Origin: Brucella thiophenivorans
GTDB lineage: Bacteria; Pseudomonadota; Alphaproteobacteria; Rhizobiales; Rhizobiaceae
Assembly (NCBI RefSeq): GCF_002252445.1
Contig: NZ_NNRJ01000049.1
Span: forward strand, 1-64,000
Direction: 5' to 3'
DNA: 64,000 nucleotides
Positions 25,068 through 34,880 of the stretch are shown piece after piece. A model generated the notes under the pieces. The model worked only from the letters and a program-made list of their open reading frames with translations. It was not told the origin of the DNA and did not search any database. Position 1 is the first letter of the stretch. Each line of letters starts with the position of its first letter. The position numbers were made by a program, and so were the translations under genes.

Positions 25068-27313
25068 CAGAAGTTCTTGCTCAATGACAGGGCGAAGGTC
25101 CTGCCGCGGCCCTTGTAATCGAAGATTTCTTCTGGTGCGAGCGCACCATAGAGTGCCTTGGCGCGAGATCCCCAGACGGTATTATATTCTTTGTTGAACA
25201 GGTTGTGGACGCCAAAGTTTACTGTCATGTCAGCCTTTTCGACCTGATAGGACCCAATAAGATCAAACAATGTATAGCCTTCAATCTCGTAACCGGCATT
25301 GTCTCCGAGGTTGAAGACGTGCTGGCCTTGTAAACGCAGATTCAGTGCCTCATTGCCCCAACCGACGTGACCGCCAAGCTTGGAAACGCTGGCACTGCCG
25401 ATTGTGTCCTTAACCCAATCACCATCTAGCTCGACTTCAGTGCGTACCCATTGACCGAGGATGCCGACATCGAAACCGTGATCGAGTTTCATGCCTGCCT
25501 TGCCTTCAATGCCATAGACCCGACGTTCGTTATCCTCAAGCTCCACAGCGAGCGTCGTACGATTAAGAACAATGGAACGATCAGACGTTGAGTAAAAACC
25601 TGCAGCTTCCAGATTATAGGTACCATCATCAAGACGGTAGCCAATCTCGAAGGAATTGGTCTTAATGGCTTCAAGGGCGGAATCTGCAACATTCACGCCT
25701 CCAAGCAGTGAGAAGTGGCCATTTGATAGCGCGTAAGCGCCATAGCCATAATATTTCGCGGGATCGGGAAGCTCAAAGCCCTGGCTGAAATTTGCATAGA
25801 CTTGCTGCGTGTTCGTCAGGCTGTAAGTCGCACCCGCATTGAACAGGAAAGCGTCGTAATCTACCGATCCGCCCGGGATTGCATCAGCTGATGTCGCCCT
25901 GCCATTCAGAATTGCTATCTGTTGTGCTGCGCCGACAAAATCGCCGACTTCCGTTTTTGTATATTGGTAACGCACGCCGCCGTTAAATGTCAGACGATCA
26001 GTGGCCTCATAGGACGCTTCTACAAAGCCCGCGAACGTGGTGACATCGATCTTTGGATAAAGTCCGGTGACACCAGCGGTCTGAAAGTCCATCGCACCGC
26101 TGAGCAGGGCCTTGTTCATGTCGAAAATATGCTGGTTGGACGAGAGTGAATCCTTGTCGGCATCCACACCGTAAGTGATGCGCAATCCTTCAACCGGCTC
26201 AGAAATGAGCGCTGCCTTCATCCCGTAATAATCGGTGTTCTGTGCGCTGCCGTAAAAATAGGTCGAACTCGGAAAGGGGTGAAAGTTGGTTTTCTCGCTA
26301 CGGTAAAAACCTTGCAGCAGCAATTCCTGGCCCAAAAAGTCGTTGTCAGTATAGGTCGTGTTTAACATGACGCGTCGGGTACGCGGATTGAAATCCGAAT
26401 TGTAGCCGTCCCGTGTTTCGATAAGGCTTGGATTGCGCAGCCCGGCCAGAAATTGCCCGAAATAGACGCCATAATCGGATTTCTGCTCGGAATTAAAGAA
26501 CTGGCCGCTTACTTCCAGCCGTCGATCCGCATCAAACTGAAAACCTGCACTGCCCATGAGATCAAGGCGTCGGTTAAAGGCCGTAGAGGTCTGGGTAATG
26601 TCGGGCACGACCATCGTGCCGTCCGCGTCATAAAACGCACCACTGCGGTTGCCGGCAAGTGATAGTCGTGCGTCCCATGCTTCGCTGTTGTAAGTGACCG
26701 CCGCAGCGCCATTACGATCAAAGTCATTGCCGGAGCGGAACCCGCTTTCTACGCCAGCAGTGACCTCGCCATGCAAACCGTCCGGCGCATCTTTGCCCTT
26801 TTTGGTTATAATGTTGATGATGCCGCCTGTAGCGTTGCCGCCGTAAAGTGAGGTTGCGCCGGAAAGAACTTCAATCCGTTCGATGTTGAAGGGATCAATG
26901 GAATCGAACTGGCGGCTTAGTCCACGCGCGGAGTTCATGGATATACCGTCAATGAGCACCAGAGCAGTACGTCCGCGCAAATTCTGGCCATAAGACGTGC
27001 GTGAGCCTTGGCTAACCGGGTCAAAGCTTGGTATTTCCTGCGCCAGAATCTGCTGAATGGTTTCACCGGAACGTGCACGCATTTGAATCTGCTGGGATTC
27101 GATGACGTATACCGTGCGGGCTGTTTCAGAAATTTGCTGCCCGCCACGACTGCCCGTGACTGTAATGGCGTCCAATACCGTTGTTTTGGTGGTCTCAGCA
27201 GCCACTTGTTCTGTTGTTACCGCTGCTGTCGCACTCTGTGCAAATGCCTGTGTGACAAGGCTTCCGGTCGCCGCCAATGTCAGAACCGAAACGCCGAGAT
27301 ATTTATTATGCAT
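25067..27313 (-). CDS. TonB-dependent siderophore receptor
   Basis: A 748-residue outer-membrane receptor. After a signal peptide (MHNKYLGVSVLTLAATGSL, cleavage near AFAQ), it has a TonB-box-like stretch (VLDAITVTG), a plug domain (residues ~55-170, with RTALVLIDGISMNSARG and LYGGNATGGIINIITKKG) and a 22-strand barrel ending in FALSLSKNF with terminal Phe. The ATG at 27313 has GGAG 7 bases upstream; the reading that starts at 27325 uses TTG and is less likely. Coupled to the RhtX-like importer. Its ligand is probably a hydroxamate or related ferric siderophore made by other organisms, since no synthesis genes are present here. Confidence 0.92.
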   Translation of the reverse strand: MHNKYLGVSVLTLAATGSLVTQAFAQSATAAVTTEQVAAETTKTTVLDAITVTGSRGGQQISETARTVYVIESQQIQMRARSGETIQQILAQEIPSFDPVSQGSRTSYGQNLRGRTALVLIDGISMNSARGLSRQFDSIDPFNIERIEVLSGATSLYGGNATGGIINIITKKGKDAPDGLHGEVTAGVESGFRSGNDFDRNGAAAVTYNSEAWDARLSLAGNRSGAFYDADGTMVVPDITQTSTAFNRRLDLMGSAGFQFDADRRLEVSGQFFNSEQKSDYGVYFGQFLAGLRNPSLIETRDGYNSDFNPRTRRVMLNTTYTDNDFLGQELLLQGFYRSEKTNFHPFPSSTYFYGSAQNTDYYGMKAALISEPVEGLRITYGVDADKDSLSSNQHIFDMNKALLSGAMDFQTAGVTGLYPKIDVTTFAGFVEASYEATDRLTFNGGVRYQYTKTEVGDFVGAAQQIAILNGRATSADAIPGGSVDYDAFLFNAGATYSLTNTQQVYANFSQGFELPDPAKYYGYGAYALSNGHFSLLGGVNVADSALEAIKTNSFEIGYRLDDGTYNLEAAGFYSTSDRSIVLNRTTLAVELEDNERRVYGIEGKAGMKLDHGFDVGILGQWVRTEVELDGDWVKDTIGSASVSKLGGHVGWGNEALNLRLQGQHVFNLGDNAGYEIEGYTLFDLIGSYQVEKADMTVNFGVHNLFNKEYNTVWGSRAKALYGALAPEEIFDYKGRGRTFALSLSKNF

Positions 27314-27391
27314 GAATTTCTCCAAAGGGCACGAGCAACGCCTTACCTGCCCCTTTACCAGTGATTGCCAAACAGGACTATTTCGATCATA

Positions 27392-27405
27392 TTTAATTTA
27401 TTAAA
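27392..27405. promoter_or_regulatory. AT-rich dyad in the receptor/AraC divergent promoter
   Basis: TTTAAT-TT-ATTAAA is a perfect 14-base dyad in the 167-base divergent region between the receptor and the AraC-type regulator. It could be part of an iron-responsive or regulator-binding site or just promoter AT-richness. Confidence 0.25.
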
Positions 27406-27480
27406 AGCTTCATTGCTTGGAGACGAGCGAACCGGAAATGGATTGAAGCGAACATTGAAGAGCTTTTTGCATTGAGTACG

Positions 27481-28431
27481 ATGGAAACTATCAATCCGGT
27501 GAAGTTTGGTAGCGCGGCTTCCAGAGCAACAGACGGACTAAAACCGTGCCTGAAGATATTACGGGACATGATGGGAATGCCGTCTGTCCTGCTTGCGCAG
27601 GGTGATCTGTCAAATGTGCGTGGATTATTCTGGAACCATGCATCGCTGGCACTGACAACGATTTATTTTCCGCTGACCAGCACCAGCCTGTCTGCACCCG
27701 GATCACGGGATTCGGGCATAATAATCATACGCGCCATGAGTGGTCCCGTTGATGTAGAACAGGCTCAGGTTCGGCTCAATGTATCAAAGGGCGAAGCTGT
27801 CTTCATGCCTTCTGACGTGCCGCTTTCACTAACGCTTCCAGAGGGCGGACGCCTTGACTGTGCTTATTTGCCATCAGGAGCCGTTGCCCAAATTAAGGGA
27901 GAGGCTGCGCGATTGTTCTGGCAACCGCTCCCCGCTACCTATCTGCCATTGCAATTGCTGGTTACTTACGCTGGCTATTTGTTGCAGCACGAATACCAAA
28001 CGGAAAATGATGCCAAGGTCATGGTCAATCATTTCTATGAATTACTACCAATCCTTATCGAAAATTTGAGTTTGGGAAATACACAACGGGTTCTGACTGG
28101 CAGAATGGGTGCAATCAAAGCCCGTATAGAAGCGAGTATTAAAGATAGTGACTTTTCCATCGTGGAGATTGCACAATCGGAGGGAATAACGCCGCGTTCC
28201 ATCCAGAAACTGTTTAAACGGGAAAATACAACATTCTCCCGTTATCTACTGGAGCGCAGGCTTGATCTGGCACGCACCGAGATACTTCGTGGTGAAATAT
28301 CTGCCATCTCGCGAATTGCCTATAATGCGGGGTTTGATGACCCCGCCTATTTCAGCAGGGCCTTTCGTAGTTATTTTGGTGTAAGCCCGTCCGGCTTACG
28401 ACAACAGATCGCCCGCAGTGTATCGGGATAG
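27481..28431 (+). CDS. AraC-family transcriptional regulator
   Basis: A 316-residue regulator with an N-terminal cupin-like ligand domain and a C-terminal AraC double helix-turn-helix (about residues 215-312: IVEIAQSEGITPRSIQKLF and ISRIAYNAGFDDPAYFSRAF, then RSYFGVSPSGLR). It is divergent from the TonB-dependent receptor, as RhrA/PchR/AlcR-type regulators are from the siderophore uptake genes that they activate when the ferric siderophore is sensed. A TTG three codons earlier is an alternative start. Role in siderophore-responsive activation is inferred from context. Confidence 0.82.
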   Translation: METINPVKFGSAASRATDGLKPCLKILRDMMGMPSVLLAQGDLSNVRGLFWNHASLALTTIYFPLTSTSLSAPGSRDSGIIIIRAMSGPVDVEQAQVRLNVSKGEAVFMPSDVPLSLTLPEGGRLDCAYLPSGAVAQIKGEAARLFWQPLPATYLPLQLLVTYAGYLLQHEYQTENDAKVMVNHFYELLPILIENLSLGNTQRVLTGRMGAIKARIEASIKDSDFSIVEIAQSEGITPRSIQKLFKRENTTFSRYLLERRLDLARTEILRGEISAISRIAYNAGFDDPAYFSRAFRSYFGVSPSGLRQQIARSVSG

Positions 28432-28510
28432 GGCGGCATAGCAATATACTTCGGGAACGCCAATCTGCTGAAAACAATTCGACGCTCTGAAATAATTATA
28501 CCCGCATTTG

Positions 28511-29290
28511 CTAATTGAAGACTGCGTTTGGTGTGAGATACGTCTTCAAGAAAGCACGCGTGCGATCATTCTGAGGGTTCGCCAATATATCTTTTGGGCT
28601 TCCCTGTTCCACGACGATGCCGCCATCCATAAATAGGATCTTATCTGCAACTTCGCCTGCAAAGCGCATTTCATGCGTGACGATCAGCATCGTCATGTGC
28701 TCAGCGGCCAGTTGCTTCATCACCAGATTGACTTCCTCAACAAGTTCCGGATCGAGCGCAGATGTGGCTTCGTCAAACAGCATCACCTTGGGCTGCATAG
28801 CCAAAGCGCGGGCAATCGCAACACGCTGTTTTTGCCCACCAGAAAGGCGTGACGGGTACACATCGACCTTTTCTGAAAGCCCAACTTTGGAAAGAAGCTC
28901 CTTAGCCAACTCACGCGCAGCAGCCTTAGACATTCCCTTGAGTTTAATGGGCCCAAGCGTGATATTTTCCACCACAGTCAGATGCGGGAAAAGATTAAAA
29001 TGCTGGAATACCATACCCATTTGCTGCCGCACGGCATTGATATGTTTTTCAAAGGCCTGCCCCTTGAGGGGCTGGTTCACCTGCATTCCGTCCAGCCACA
29101 CCTCGCCACCATTCAGTGTCTCAAGATGATTGATCGAGCGCAGAAGCGTGCTTTTGCCTGATCCACTCGGACCAATAACGGCAATGATTTGCCCACGTGA
29201 TACGGAAAGGTCGATACCTTTTAGAACCTCAAGTGCACCATAGGCTTTGCGGGCACCTTTAACTTCCACCATTGGTTTTAGAGTGCTCAT
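28511..29290 (-). CDS. Amino-acid ABC transporter ATP-binding protein
   Basis: A 259-residue GlnQ/HisP-type ATPase with Walker A GPSGSGKST, FQHFNLFPHL, signature LSGGQKQRVAIARA, Walker B VMLFDEATSALDP and VTHE. Its ATG overlaps the stop of the upstream permease gene (ATGA, 29287-29290). Last gene of the SBP-permease-permease-ATPase operon at 28.5-31.5 kb. Confidence 0.93.
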   Translation of the reverse strand: MSTLKPMVEVKGARKAYGALEVLKGIDLSVSRGQIIAVIGPSGSGKSTLLRSINHLETLNGGEVWLDGMQVNQPLKGQAFEKHINAVRQQMGMVFQHFNLFPHLTVVENITLGPIKLKGMSKAAARELAKELLSKVGLSEKVDVYPSRLSGGQKQRVAIARALAMQPKVMLFDEATSALDPELVEEVNLVMKQLAAEHMTMLIVTHEMRFAGEVADKILFMDGGIVVEQGSPKDILANPQNDRTRAFLKTYLTPNAVFN

Positions 29291-29961
29291 CGCGTCACCT
29301 CCACTTTTCTTTCGATGCGGCGTAAACCTGCTTCCATCACGAGATTAGCCAAGTAATAAAGTGCGGCAGCGGTCAGATAAAATTCAAATGGGCTATAAGT
29401 TTCGCTGATAGCAATCTGTGCGCTGTGAACGAGTTCTGCAATTCCGATGATTGAAACCAGTGACGTGTCTTTGAGAAGCACAATCATATTGTTGCCAATA
29501 GGCGCGATTGTGTTTCGTACGGCTTGTGGAATGACGATGTAGCGCAAAGTCTGCACGCGGCTTAGGCCTATCGAACGTGCGCCTTCGGTCTGCCCCGGAT
29601 CAACAGAGACAATGCCAGCCCGAATGACGTCAGCATTATAAACTGCAAAGTGAAGACTCAGGCCGATAATGCCTGCAAAAAGTGCGGGAATGTCGACGCC
29701 GATCTGAACCAGGCCGTAATAGATAAGATAGAGCTGCAAAAGCAGCGGCGTTCCCATGAACAGCCACATGAAGAAGCGTATCGGATATGCCAACACGGAT
29801 GGCGCATAAAGAACAATAAGCGCAAAGAAAACGCCGAAAGCAAAGCTTAAAATGCTGGATGAGACAGCAAGAACAAGCGTCCACCACAATCCGGTAAGAA
29901 GCAATTCGGCATAAGGAGGAACAATGGTGAAGTCGAGAACTGGCATCTGATCCTCACTCAA
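29287..29961 (-). CDS. Amino-acid ABC transporter permease (second subunit)
   Basis: A 224-residue polar amino-acid permease with about five membrane segments and the loop TEGARSIGLSRVQTLRYIVIPQAVRN. Its start overlaps the first permease's stop by 4 bases. With the permease at 29958 it would form a heterodimeric channel, unlike the single-permease importer at 15-18 kb. Confidence 0.92.
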   Translation of the reverse strand: MSEDQMPVLDFTIVPPYAELLLTGLWWTLVLAVSSSILSFAFGVFFALIVLYAPSVLAYPIRFFMWLFMGTPLLLQLYLIYYGLVQIGVDIPALFAGIIGLSLHFAVYNADVIRAGIVSVDPGQTEGARSIGLSRVQTLRYIVIPQAVRNTIAPIGNNMIVLLKDTSLVSIIGIAELVHSAQIAISETYSPFEFYLTAAALYYLANLVMEAGLRRIERKVEVTR

Positions 29962-30605
29962 CGCGGCGCAAAACGTTTGTCGAGCAGATCGACAATCATA
30001 ATGACGACATAGACAATGATCATGTAAAGGACTGCGGCAACGGCGAAGATTTCGAAAGGCTTATAAGTCGAGCTGATAAAGCGTTGCGCGGTATAGGTTA
30101 GCTCCACCACAGATATTGTGGAAACCAATGCTGATCCTTTGACGAGCGCCACAGCATTAACGCCAAGTGGACGGATCATCAGACGAGCAGCCTGGGGCAT
30201 AACAATCAATCGGAGTGTGCGATTACGATCAAAACCGATGGAACGCGCGGCTTCTGTCTGTCCCCGATCAACGCTTGCAATCGCACCACGAATGGACTCT
30301 GCCATATAGGCACCGATATTCAGGCCAAGACCGATCACACCGGCTGCATATGGTTCCAGTTCCAGACCAATTTGAGGTCCGCCGAAATAAAGAACAAACA
30401 ACTGAACCAGACAGGGCGTGCCGCGAAAAACGCTGACATAGGCGGCAGATATGAAGCGCATTATTCTACTGTTGGACAAGCGTGCCGCGACAAGAAAGCC
30501 TGCGATCACGAAACCCAGCAAGAGAGCAAGCACAGAAATCTGTACCGTGACCCACGCGGCCTCCAGAAAAAACGGGAGGACGCGCTGCATTAACGCTAGA
30601 TCCAT
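29958..30605 (-). CDS. Amino-acid ABC transporter permease (first subunit)
   Basis: A 215-residue permease of the same family, with the conserved loop TEAARSIGFDRNRTLRLIVMPQAARL. It follows the binding-protein gene after a 75-base gap containing a stable hairpin, which can set the ratio of binding protein to membrane subunits. Together with 28511-30605 and 30681-31466 it forms a complete importer. Confidence 0.92.
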   Translation of the reverse strand: MDLALMQRVLPFFLEAAWVTVQISVLALLLGFVIAGFLVAARLSNSRIMRFISAAYVSVFRGTPCLVQLFVLYFGGPQIGLELEPYAAGVIGLGLNIGAYMAESIRGAIASVDRGQTEAARSIGFDRNRTLRLIVMPQAARLMIRPLGVNAVALVKGSALVSTISVVELTYTAQRFISSTYKPFEIFAVAAVLYMIIVYVVIMIVDLLDKRFAPR

Positions 30606-30630
30606 AAAACCACTCCGAAAAACTCGTATG

Positions 30631-30670
30631 AACCGGCCCAGATCAACCGTTCAGACCAATTGGGCCGGTT
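30631..30670 (-). promoter_or_regulatory. Intra-operon stem-loop between binding protein and permease
   Basis: AACCGGCCCA and TGGGCCGGTT form a perfect 10-bp stem with a 20-base loop in the gap after the binding-protein gene. In ABC operons such structures stabilise the upstream mRNA or cause partial termination; which applies here is not known. Confidence 0.5.
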
Positions 30671-30680
30671 TGGAAATCAA

Positions 30681-31466
30681 TCAGCGAATGTCGCTGCCAA
30701 TCCATTCCATTGAGATTTTTTCGTAGCTGCCATCAGCAAGCATCTCGTCGAGAGCCTTCTGCATTGCAGCTTTGAGTTCAGGATTATTTTTGCGGATAGC
30801 AATGCCGAGGGCTTCACGTGCGCCTTCGATATTCGGCGTTTCAAGAATACGAACTTTCTGGCCTGTTTCCTTCACGGCAATCATGACCGGAATGCTGTCC
30901 ATAACAAGCGCATCCAAACGACCGGCATCGAGGTCGATCAGCATTTCAGGCAAGCCTTTATAGGTGCGAACGGTCAGATCGCCTTGTGCCTTGGCCCACT
31001 TCTCATGGGAATCGCCCATTGTTACGCCAACGGTCTTGCCGTTAAGCTCTTCAAGCTTCTGAACGGGCGAACTGTCTTTGACGACGATTGTGCGGCCCGC
31101 ATGATAGTAAGGTCCAACAAAATCGACAGCCTTCTCGCGTTCCGGTGTAATGGTCATGGAGGCAACAACGGCATCATATTTTTTCGCCAGAAGGCCGGCG
31201 ATAATACCGTCAAAAGGTGTCGTTACGATTTTGGGCTTAACACCAACCTTATCGGCAATCGCTGAACCAATCGCCACATCGAACCCAACGACTTCATTTT
31301 GTTCGTTGGTGAAGCTGAATGGCGGATACTGACCGCTCATTGCAATACGCATTTCGCCAGATTCTTTGAGCTTTTCCAGCTCGTCAGCCTGCACAGGCGC
31401 TGTCGAAAAACTGGCAGCAATCGCCACAGCCGCAACGGCAATGAGACTCTTGATCTTAGAATTCAT
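30681..31466 (-). CDS. Amino-acid ABC transporter substrate-binding protein
   Basis: A 261-residue periplasmic receptor of SBP family 3. Signal peptide MNSKIKSLIAVAAVAIAAS with cleavage near PVQA; mature core MRIAMSGQYPPFSFTNEQNE, VVGFDVAIGSAIADKVGVKP, SMTITPEREKAVDFVGPYY. It heads the importer operon. Its upstream region carries two copies of the 15-bp dyad also found before the fusion gene at 34.8 kb, suggesting that the transported compound is the fusion enzyme's substrate or a relative. Confidence 0.92.
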   Translation of the reverse strand: MNSKIKSLIAVAAVAIAASFSTAPVQADELEKLKESGEMRIAMSGQYPPFSFTNEQNEVVGFDVAIGSAIADKVGVKPKIVTTPFDGIIAGLLAKKYDAVVASMTITPEREKAVDFVGPYYHAGRTIVVKDSSPVQKLEELNGKTVGVTMGDSHEKWAKAQGDLTVRTYKGLPEMLIDLDAGRLDALVMDSIPVMIAVKETGQKVRILETPNIEGAREALGIAIRKNNPELKAAMQKALDEMLADGSYEKISMEWIGSDIR

Positions 31467-31582
31467 GTTTTTGTTTCCTCTGGAATTTTCTTGTTATTCT
31501 AGGGTTATGGTTTGCCATCAACCTTCATTGATGAGCTTCGCACAGGGCTCGAATTCAAGCATCCAGCAATATGTCTGCCAGC

Positions 31583-31618
31583 CCGACACATTGCCGGAAT
31601 CAACCGGCATATTGTCGG
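31583..31618. promoter_or_regulatory. Paired operator upstream of the ABC importer
   Basis: Two 15-bp sites, CCGACACATTGCCGG (31583-31597) and CCGGCATATTGTCGG (31604-31618), share the form CCGGCA-N3-TGTCGG (first one inverted). Their centres are 21 bp apart, two helical turns. The same pair occurs at 34881-34916. The likely binder is the Lrp-type protein encoded at 34936. Confidence 0.7.
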
Positions 31619-31682
31619 AGAGTTAAGGGTTGCATGAGTATGAGCTGCCGCGGGTCCCGCTAACTCAATTATCCAAAAGTAA

Positions 31683-31724
31683 AGGCTGTGTTTTTGCCCG
31701 GCGATCCGGACAAAAACACAGCCT
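31683..31724 (-). terminator. Terminator after the three-domain fusion gene
   Basis: AGGCTGTGTTTTTG and CAAAAACACAGCCT form a perfect 14-bp stem around a 14-base GC-rich loop, 26 bases downstream of the fusion gene's stop. It separates that gene from the importer operon, consistent with each having its own operator pair. Confidence 0.8.
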
Positions 31725-31749
31725 GATAACAGAGCTATTTATGGCGTAA

Positions 31750-34700
31750 TTACTTCAATGCTGCTGCAAAGCTGTCACTGAGAACATCGAGAAGATGATC
31801 CGCATTTGCCCGGCTGAAAACCATCGAGGGGCGCATCTTCAGCACATTGTCATGTGGTCCTTCAGTCCCCATCAGAATACCTCGCTGTCTTGCACCATCA
31901 TTGATCAGCCTTGCCAATGCAGTTGCCGGTGCCCTGGTCTTGCGATCTGTAACAAGTTCGATACCCAGAAACAGGCCGCTACCGCGAACATCGCCGATAA
32001 TATCGTAACGCTTCTGCATATCTCGAAAGCCAGCAAGCAGATAATTACCCACATCCAGCGCATTTTCTCGCAACTTGTCTCGCTCAATTACATCAAGAAC
32101 TGCAAGTCCGGCTGCACATGATACCGGATTGCCCCCGAACGTATTGAAATATTCCATGCCATTGTTAAAGCTATCCGCCACTTCACGCGTCGTCACGACT
32201 GCCGACATCGGGTGTCCATTGCCAATCGGTTTACCCATTGTCACAATGTCAGGAACGACATCCTGCATTTCAAATGCCCACCAATGGCTGCCAACACGAC
32301 CGAAGCCAACCTGCACTTCGTCAGCAATACAGACACCACCAGCAGCGCGCACCATCGCATAAACTTCCTTGAGATAGCCTTCTGGAAGAAAGACCTGTCC
32401 GGCGACACTGGGGATGGACTCCGCGAGGAAATATGCCGGAGTGCGACCTTGAGCGCGCATTTTGTCTATGTGTTCAGCAATATTCTGAGCAAAGCGCTTG
32501 GCATGTTCTTCGATGGGCCAGTCTTCCGGCGCATGATAGCTATCAGGAATGATACCTTCATAAACATGATCAGGCCGACCCTTGCCGCCTTTGCGCTTAT
32601 ATTTGTAAGGGCTGAGATCAATCAGCTCCTGTGTCGTGCCGTGATAAGCCCAGTCAAGGACAATTGCCTCATTGCGGCCCGTATGCGTACGCGCCATGCG
32701 CAAAGCTAAGCTGTTAGCCTCACTTCCCGAGCAGGCAAAAGACGCGACGGTCAGACCTTCCGGCAACGTTGCCGTCAGTCGTTCCGCATAATTCACGATA
32801 TTATCGTGCAAATAGCGCGTATTGGTATTCAGTAAAGCCGCCTGTCGGGCAATCGCGTCAACAACTTCAGGATGAGCGTGGCCGATATGGCAGACATTGT
32901 TGAAGCAATCGAGATAAGCACGACCATTATTGTCGATAAGCCACGCACCATCACCACGCACAAACTTGATCGGCTCCGAATAGGAAATTGTCAGGTTGGG
33001 CAGCAAAATTTCCTTGCGCTTTTCAATAATTTCCGCGCGGGTGTATCCATCTTTTCGGAATGTTTCAGGCGGTATGCCAGCAAGTGCTGCCACATCGGGG
33101 AACAAATCCGCCCATACATCAAGATATGCCGCCTCACCGACACCGAGAATTTCGGTCGCAGTCAAATGAATATCAGTGGTCATCTCAAAATGCAGGTGTG
33201 GCGTCCACCCACCATTTTCATGAATATCGCCCATATGGCCGACAAGATCGCCAGCCTGAAGTTGCTGACCGGGTTTAAGGCGCTCCAGTGCTTCATGCGC
33301 CATATGTCCCCAAAGGGTGACGAAAGGCGGGCACCCTTCTGGACGGTGTTCAAGCTTGATAAGGCCGCCATAACCAAGCGGTTCGTGTTCGATTTCCACA
33401 CTCATAACCGTTGCTGCTAATGGCGCGTAAAGCGGCGTTCCGGCAGGCATAAACAAATCGACGCCGAGGTGATGGATACGGCGCTGACCTTCGATAAAGA
33501 GCGATTCAAAAGCCTTGTCAGTGTAGACGGTGCGTTCTTCACCCCATGCACCAATACCCAGTTCAATATTGTTGTCTGAGCAGAAATCGTCCCACCATTG
33601 CGTGGCTTCTGTCGCGCGCTGCTCTGCAGAAGCAACGGTCATAAAATGAGTTGCATCACCATAGGGAACGATTGCTTTGTTCATTGTTGCCGGTGATGGC
33701 CGCACCATCGGAGCAAATGACTTGCTGTTCTCGGCAACCCACTTTCGAACGGCACCAGCCCCGTCTATGGCATCAAATCCACATGCCTTACGCAAAATAG
33801 CCGTCGCAAAGCGTGGGTTCATTGCATCCATTTTTTCCAGCAGACGCCAGGCCGGTGCTTCGCTGATAGCCAGATAAGGATTGTCATCGGTCTTATCGTG
33901 GCGTGACGCGGAAAACGTCACGCTCGTCACCAGACGCATCGCAATGAGATCGAACAGAAGGTCGATTTCTTCGGGCTTAAGCGGGTGTTTTTCGTGAAAA
34001 CCTGCCGTAAGTGCGGCTGCTGCACCGATGGGATCATCCATGTCAAGTGCTGCATAGGCGCAAGCGATGGCAACTTCGGCAATCAGAACAGTGTGAACTG
34101 CATCGCCAAAATCAATTAATCCTGCAATTTTCTCGTTATCATTTTTATCGACCAAAACATTCCAGTCATTGGCATCGTTGTGAATGACCTGAGCGCGCAG
34201 GGTTGGCAGTTTCGGAGCAACTGATTTTTCAAATCGCGTGATGAAACGCTCAAGGAGCGCCTTTTTTCCGGCATCGCGCACAAAATGCAAGCGTGTGCGT
34301 GCACGCCCCGCATGCCTTAAGTCCCAATCAAGCTCCCGCAAGGCGCCTGGATGAATGAAGCCCTGTAATGCATAATCAAGCTCGCCAAGTGAGCGACCGA
34401 GATTGCGCATAAGGTTGAATGTTCGGGGTACTTGTGCGAGTGGCGTACCAGCAAGCCAGCCAACCAGCCGCAAAGCGTGCTTTTCACCCCCAATTGCAAC
34501 GGTTGATGCGAGAATATCGCCCGAAAGACTTGGTTTGAGGAACGGTACGGTCAGCTTGGCGTTCGCATTGGCGAGATGATGCAACAATGCAGTCTGAAAC
34601 TCACTCTCGACCTTGGGTTCGCTGGCATTGACGATTTTCAGAATCCAACCGGCATCCGTTTCAGTTTTAAGCCGATAATTGCAATCGCGCTCGCTATCGA

Positions 34701-34797
34701 GTGCGATAGCACTGGCTGTTACACCGAATAGTTCCTTGGCGAGTTTTTCGGCGTCGACAGCAGAGAACTGAGGAGCAGGATGGGAAAGGTCGGTCAT
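31750..34797 (-). CDS. Three-domain fusion: APH-like kinase, M23 peptidase domain, class III aminotransferase
   Basis: A 1015-residue cytoplasmic fusion with no signal peptide. Residues ~20-330: aminoglycoside/choline-kinase fold with the catalytic loop HNDANDWN (206-213) and metal motif IDFGD (228-232). Residues ~430-560: LytM/M23 domain with both zinc-ligand motifs, HHLGVD (442-447) and HLHF (534-537). Residues ~590-1010: PLP class III aminotransferase with SGSEAN (690-695), DEVQVGFGR (826-834) and the PLP Lys at about 856 (MGKPIGNGH). Human hydroxylysine kinase and the phospho-lyases for phosphohydroxylysine and phosphoethanolamine are a related kinase plus class III PLP pair, so phosphorylation of an amino alcohol or hydroxyamino acid followed by phosphate elimination is a reasoned guess. 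I chose ATG 34797 because the domain begins there and longer starts would put the operators inside the gene. Confidence 0.85.
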   Translation of the reverse strand: MTDLSHPAPQFSAVDAEKLAKELFGVTASAIALDSERDCNYRLKTETDAGWILKIVNASEPKVESEFQTALLHHLANANAKLTVPFLKPSLSGDILASTVAIGGEKHALRLVGWLAGTPLAQVPRTFNLMRNLGRSLGELDYALQGFIHPGALRELDWDLRHAGRARTRLHFVRDAGKKALLERFITRFEKSVAPKLPTLRAQVIHNDANDWNVLVDKNDNEKIAGLIDFGDAVHTVLIAEVAIACAYAALDMDDPIGAAAALTAGFHEKHPLKPEEIDLLFDLIAMRLVTSVTFSASRHDKTDDNPYLAISEAPAWRLLEKMDAMNPRFATAILRKACGFDAIDGAGAVRKWVAENSKSFAPMVRPSPATMNKAIVPYGDATHFMTVASAEQRATEATQWWDDFCSDNNIELGIGAWGEERTVYTDKAFESLFIEGQRRIHHLGVDLFMPAGTPLYAPLAATVMSVEIEHEPLGYGGLIKLEHRPEGCPPFVTLWGHMAHEALERLKPGQQLQAGDLVGHMGDIHENGGWTPHLHFEMTTDIHLTATEILGVGEAAYLDVWADLFPDVAALAGIPPETFRKDGYTRAEIIEKRKEILLPNLTISYSEPIKFVRGDGAWLIDNNGRAYLDCFNNVCHIGHAHPEVVDAIARQAALLNTNTRYLHDNIVNYAERLTATLPEGLTVASFACSGSEANSLALRMARTHTGRNEAIVLDWAYHGTTQELIDLSPYKYKRKGGKGRPDHVYEGIIPDSYHAPEDWPIEEHAKRFAQNIAEHIDKMRAQGRTPAYFLAESIPSVAGQVFLPEGYLKEVYAMVRAAGGVCIADEVQVGFGRVGSHWWAFEMQDVVPDIVTMGKPIGNGHPMSAVVTTREVADSFNNGMEYFNTFGGNPVSCAAGLAVLDVIERDKLRENALDVGNYLLAGFRDMQKRYDIIGDVRGSGLFLGIELVTDRKTRAPATALARLINDGARQRGILMGTEGPHDNVLKMRPSMVFSRANADHLLDVLSDSFAAALK

Positions 34798-34880
34798 AGT
34801 CACAGTTTTCCAGGTTGCATTTCTTAACTGCAGCTTGGCATGCAATGTATTTTCGGGCATCAAGTATCCTGTCGGGACAA

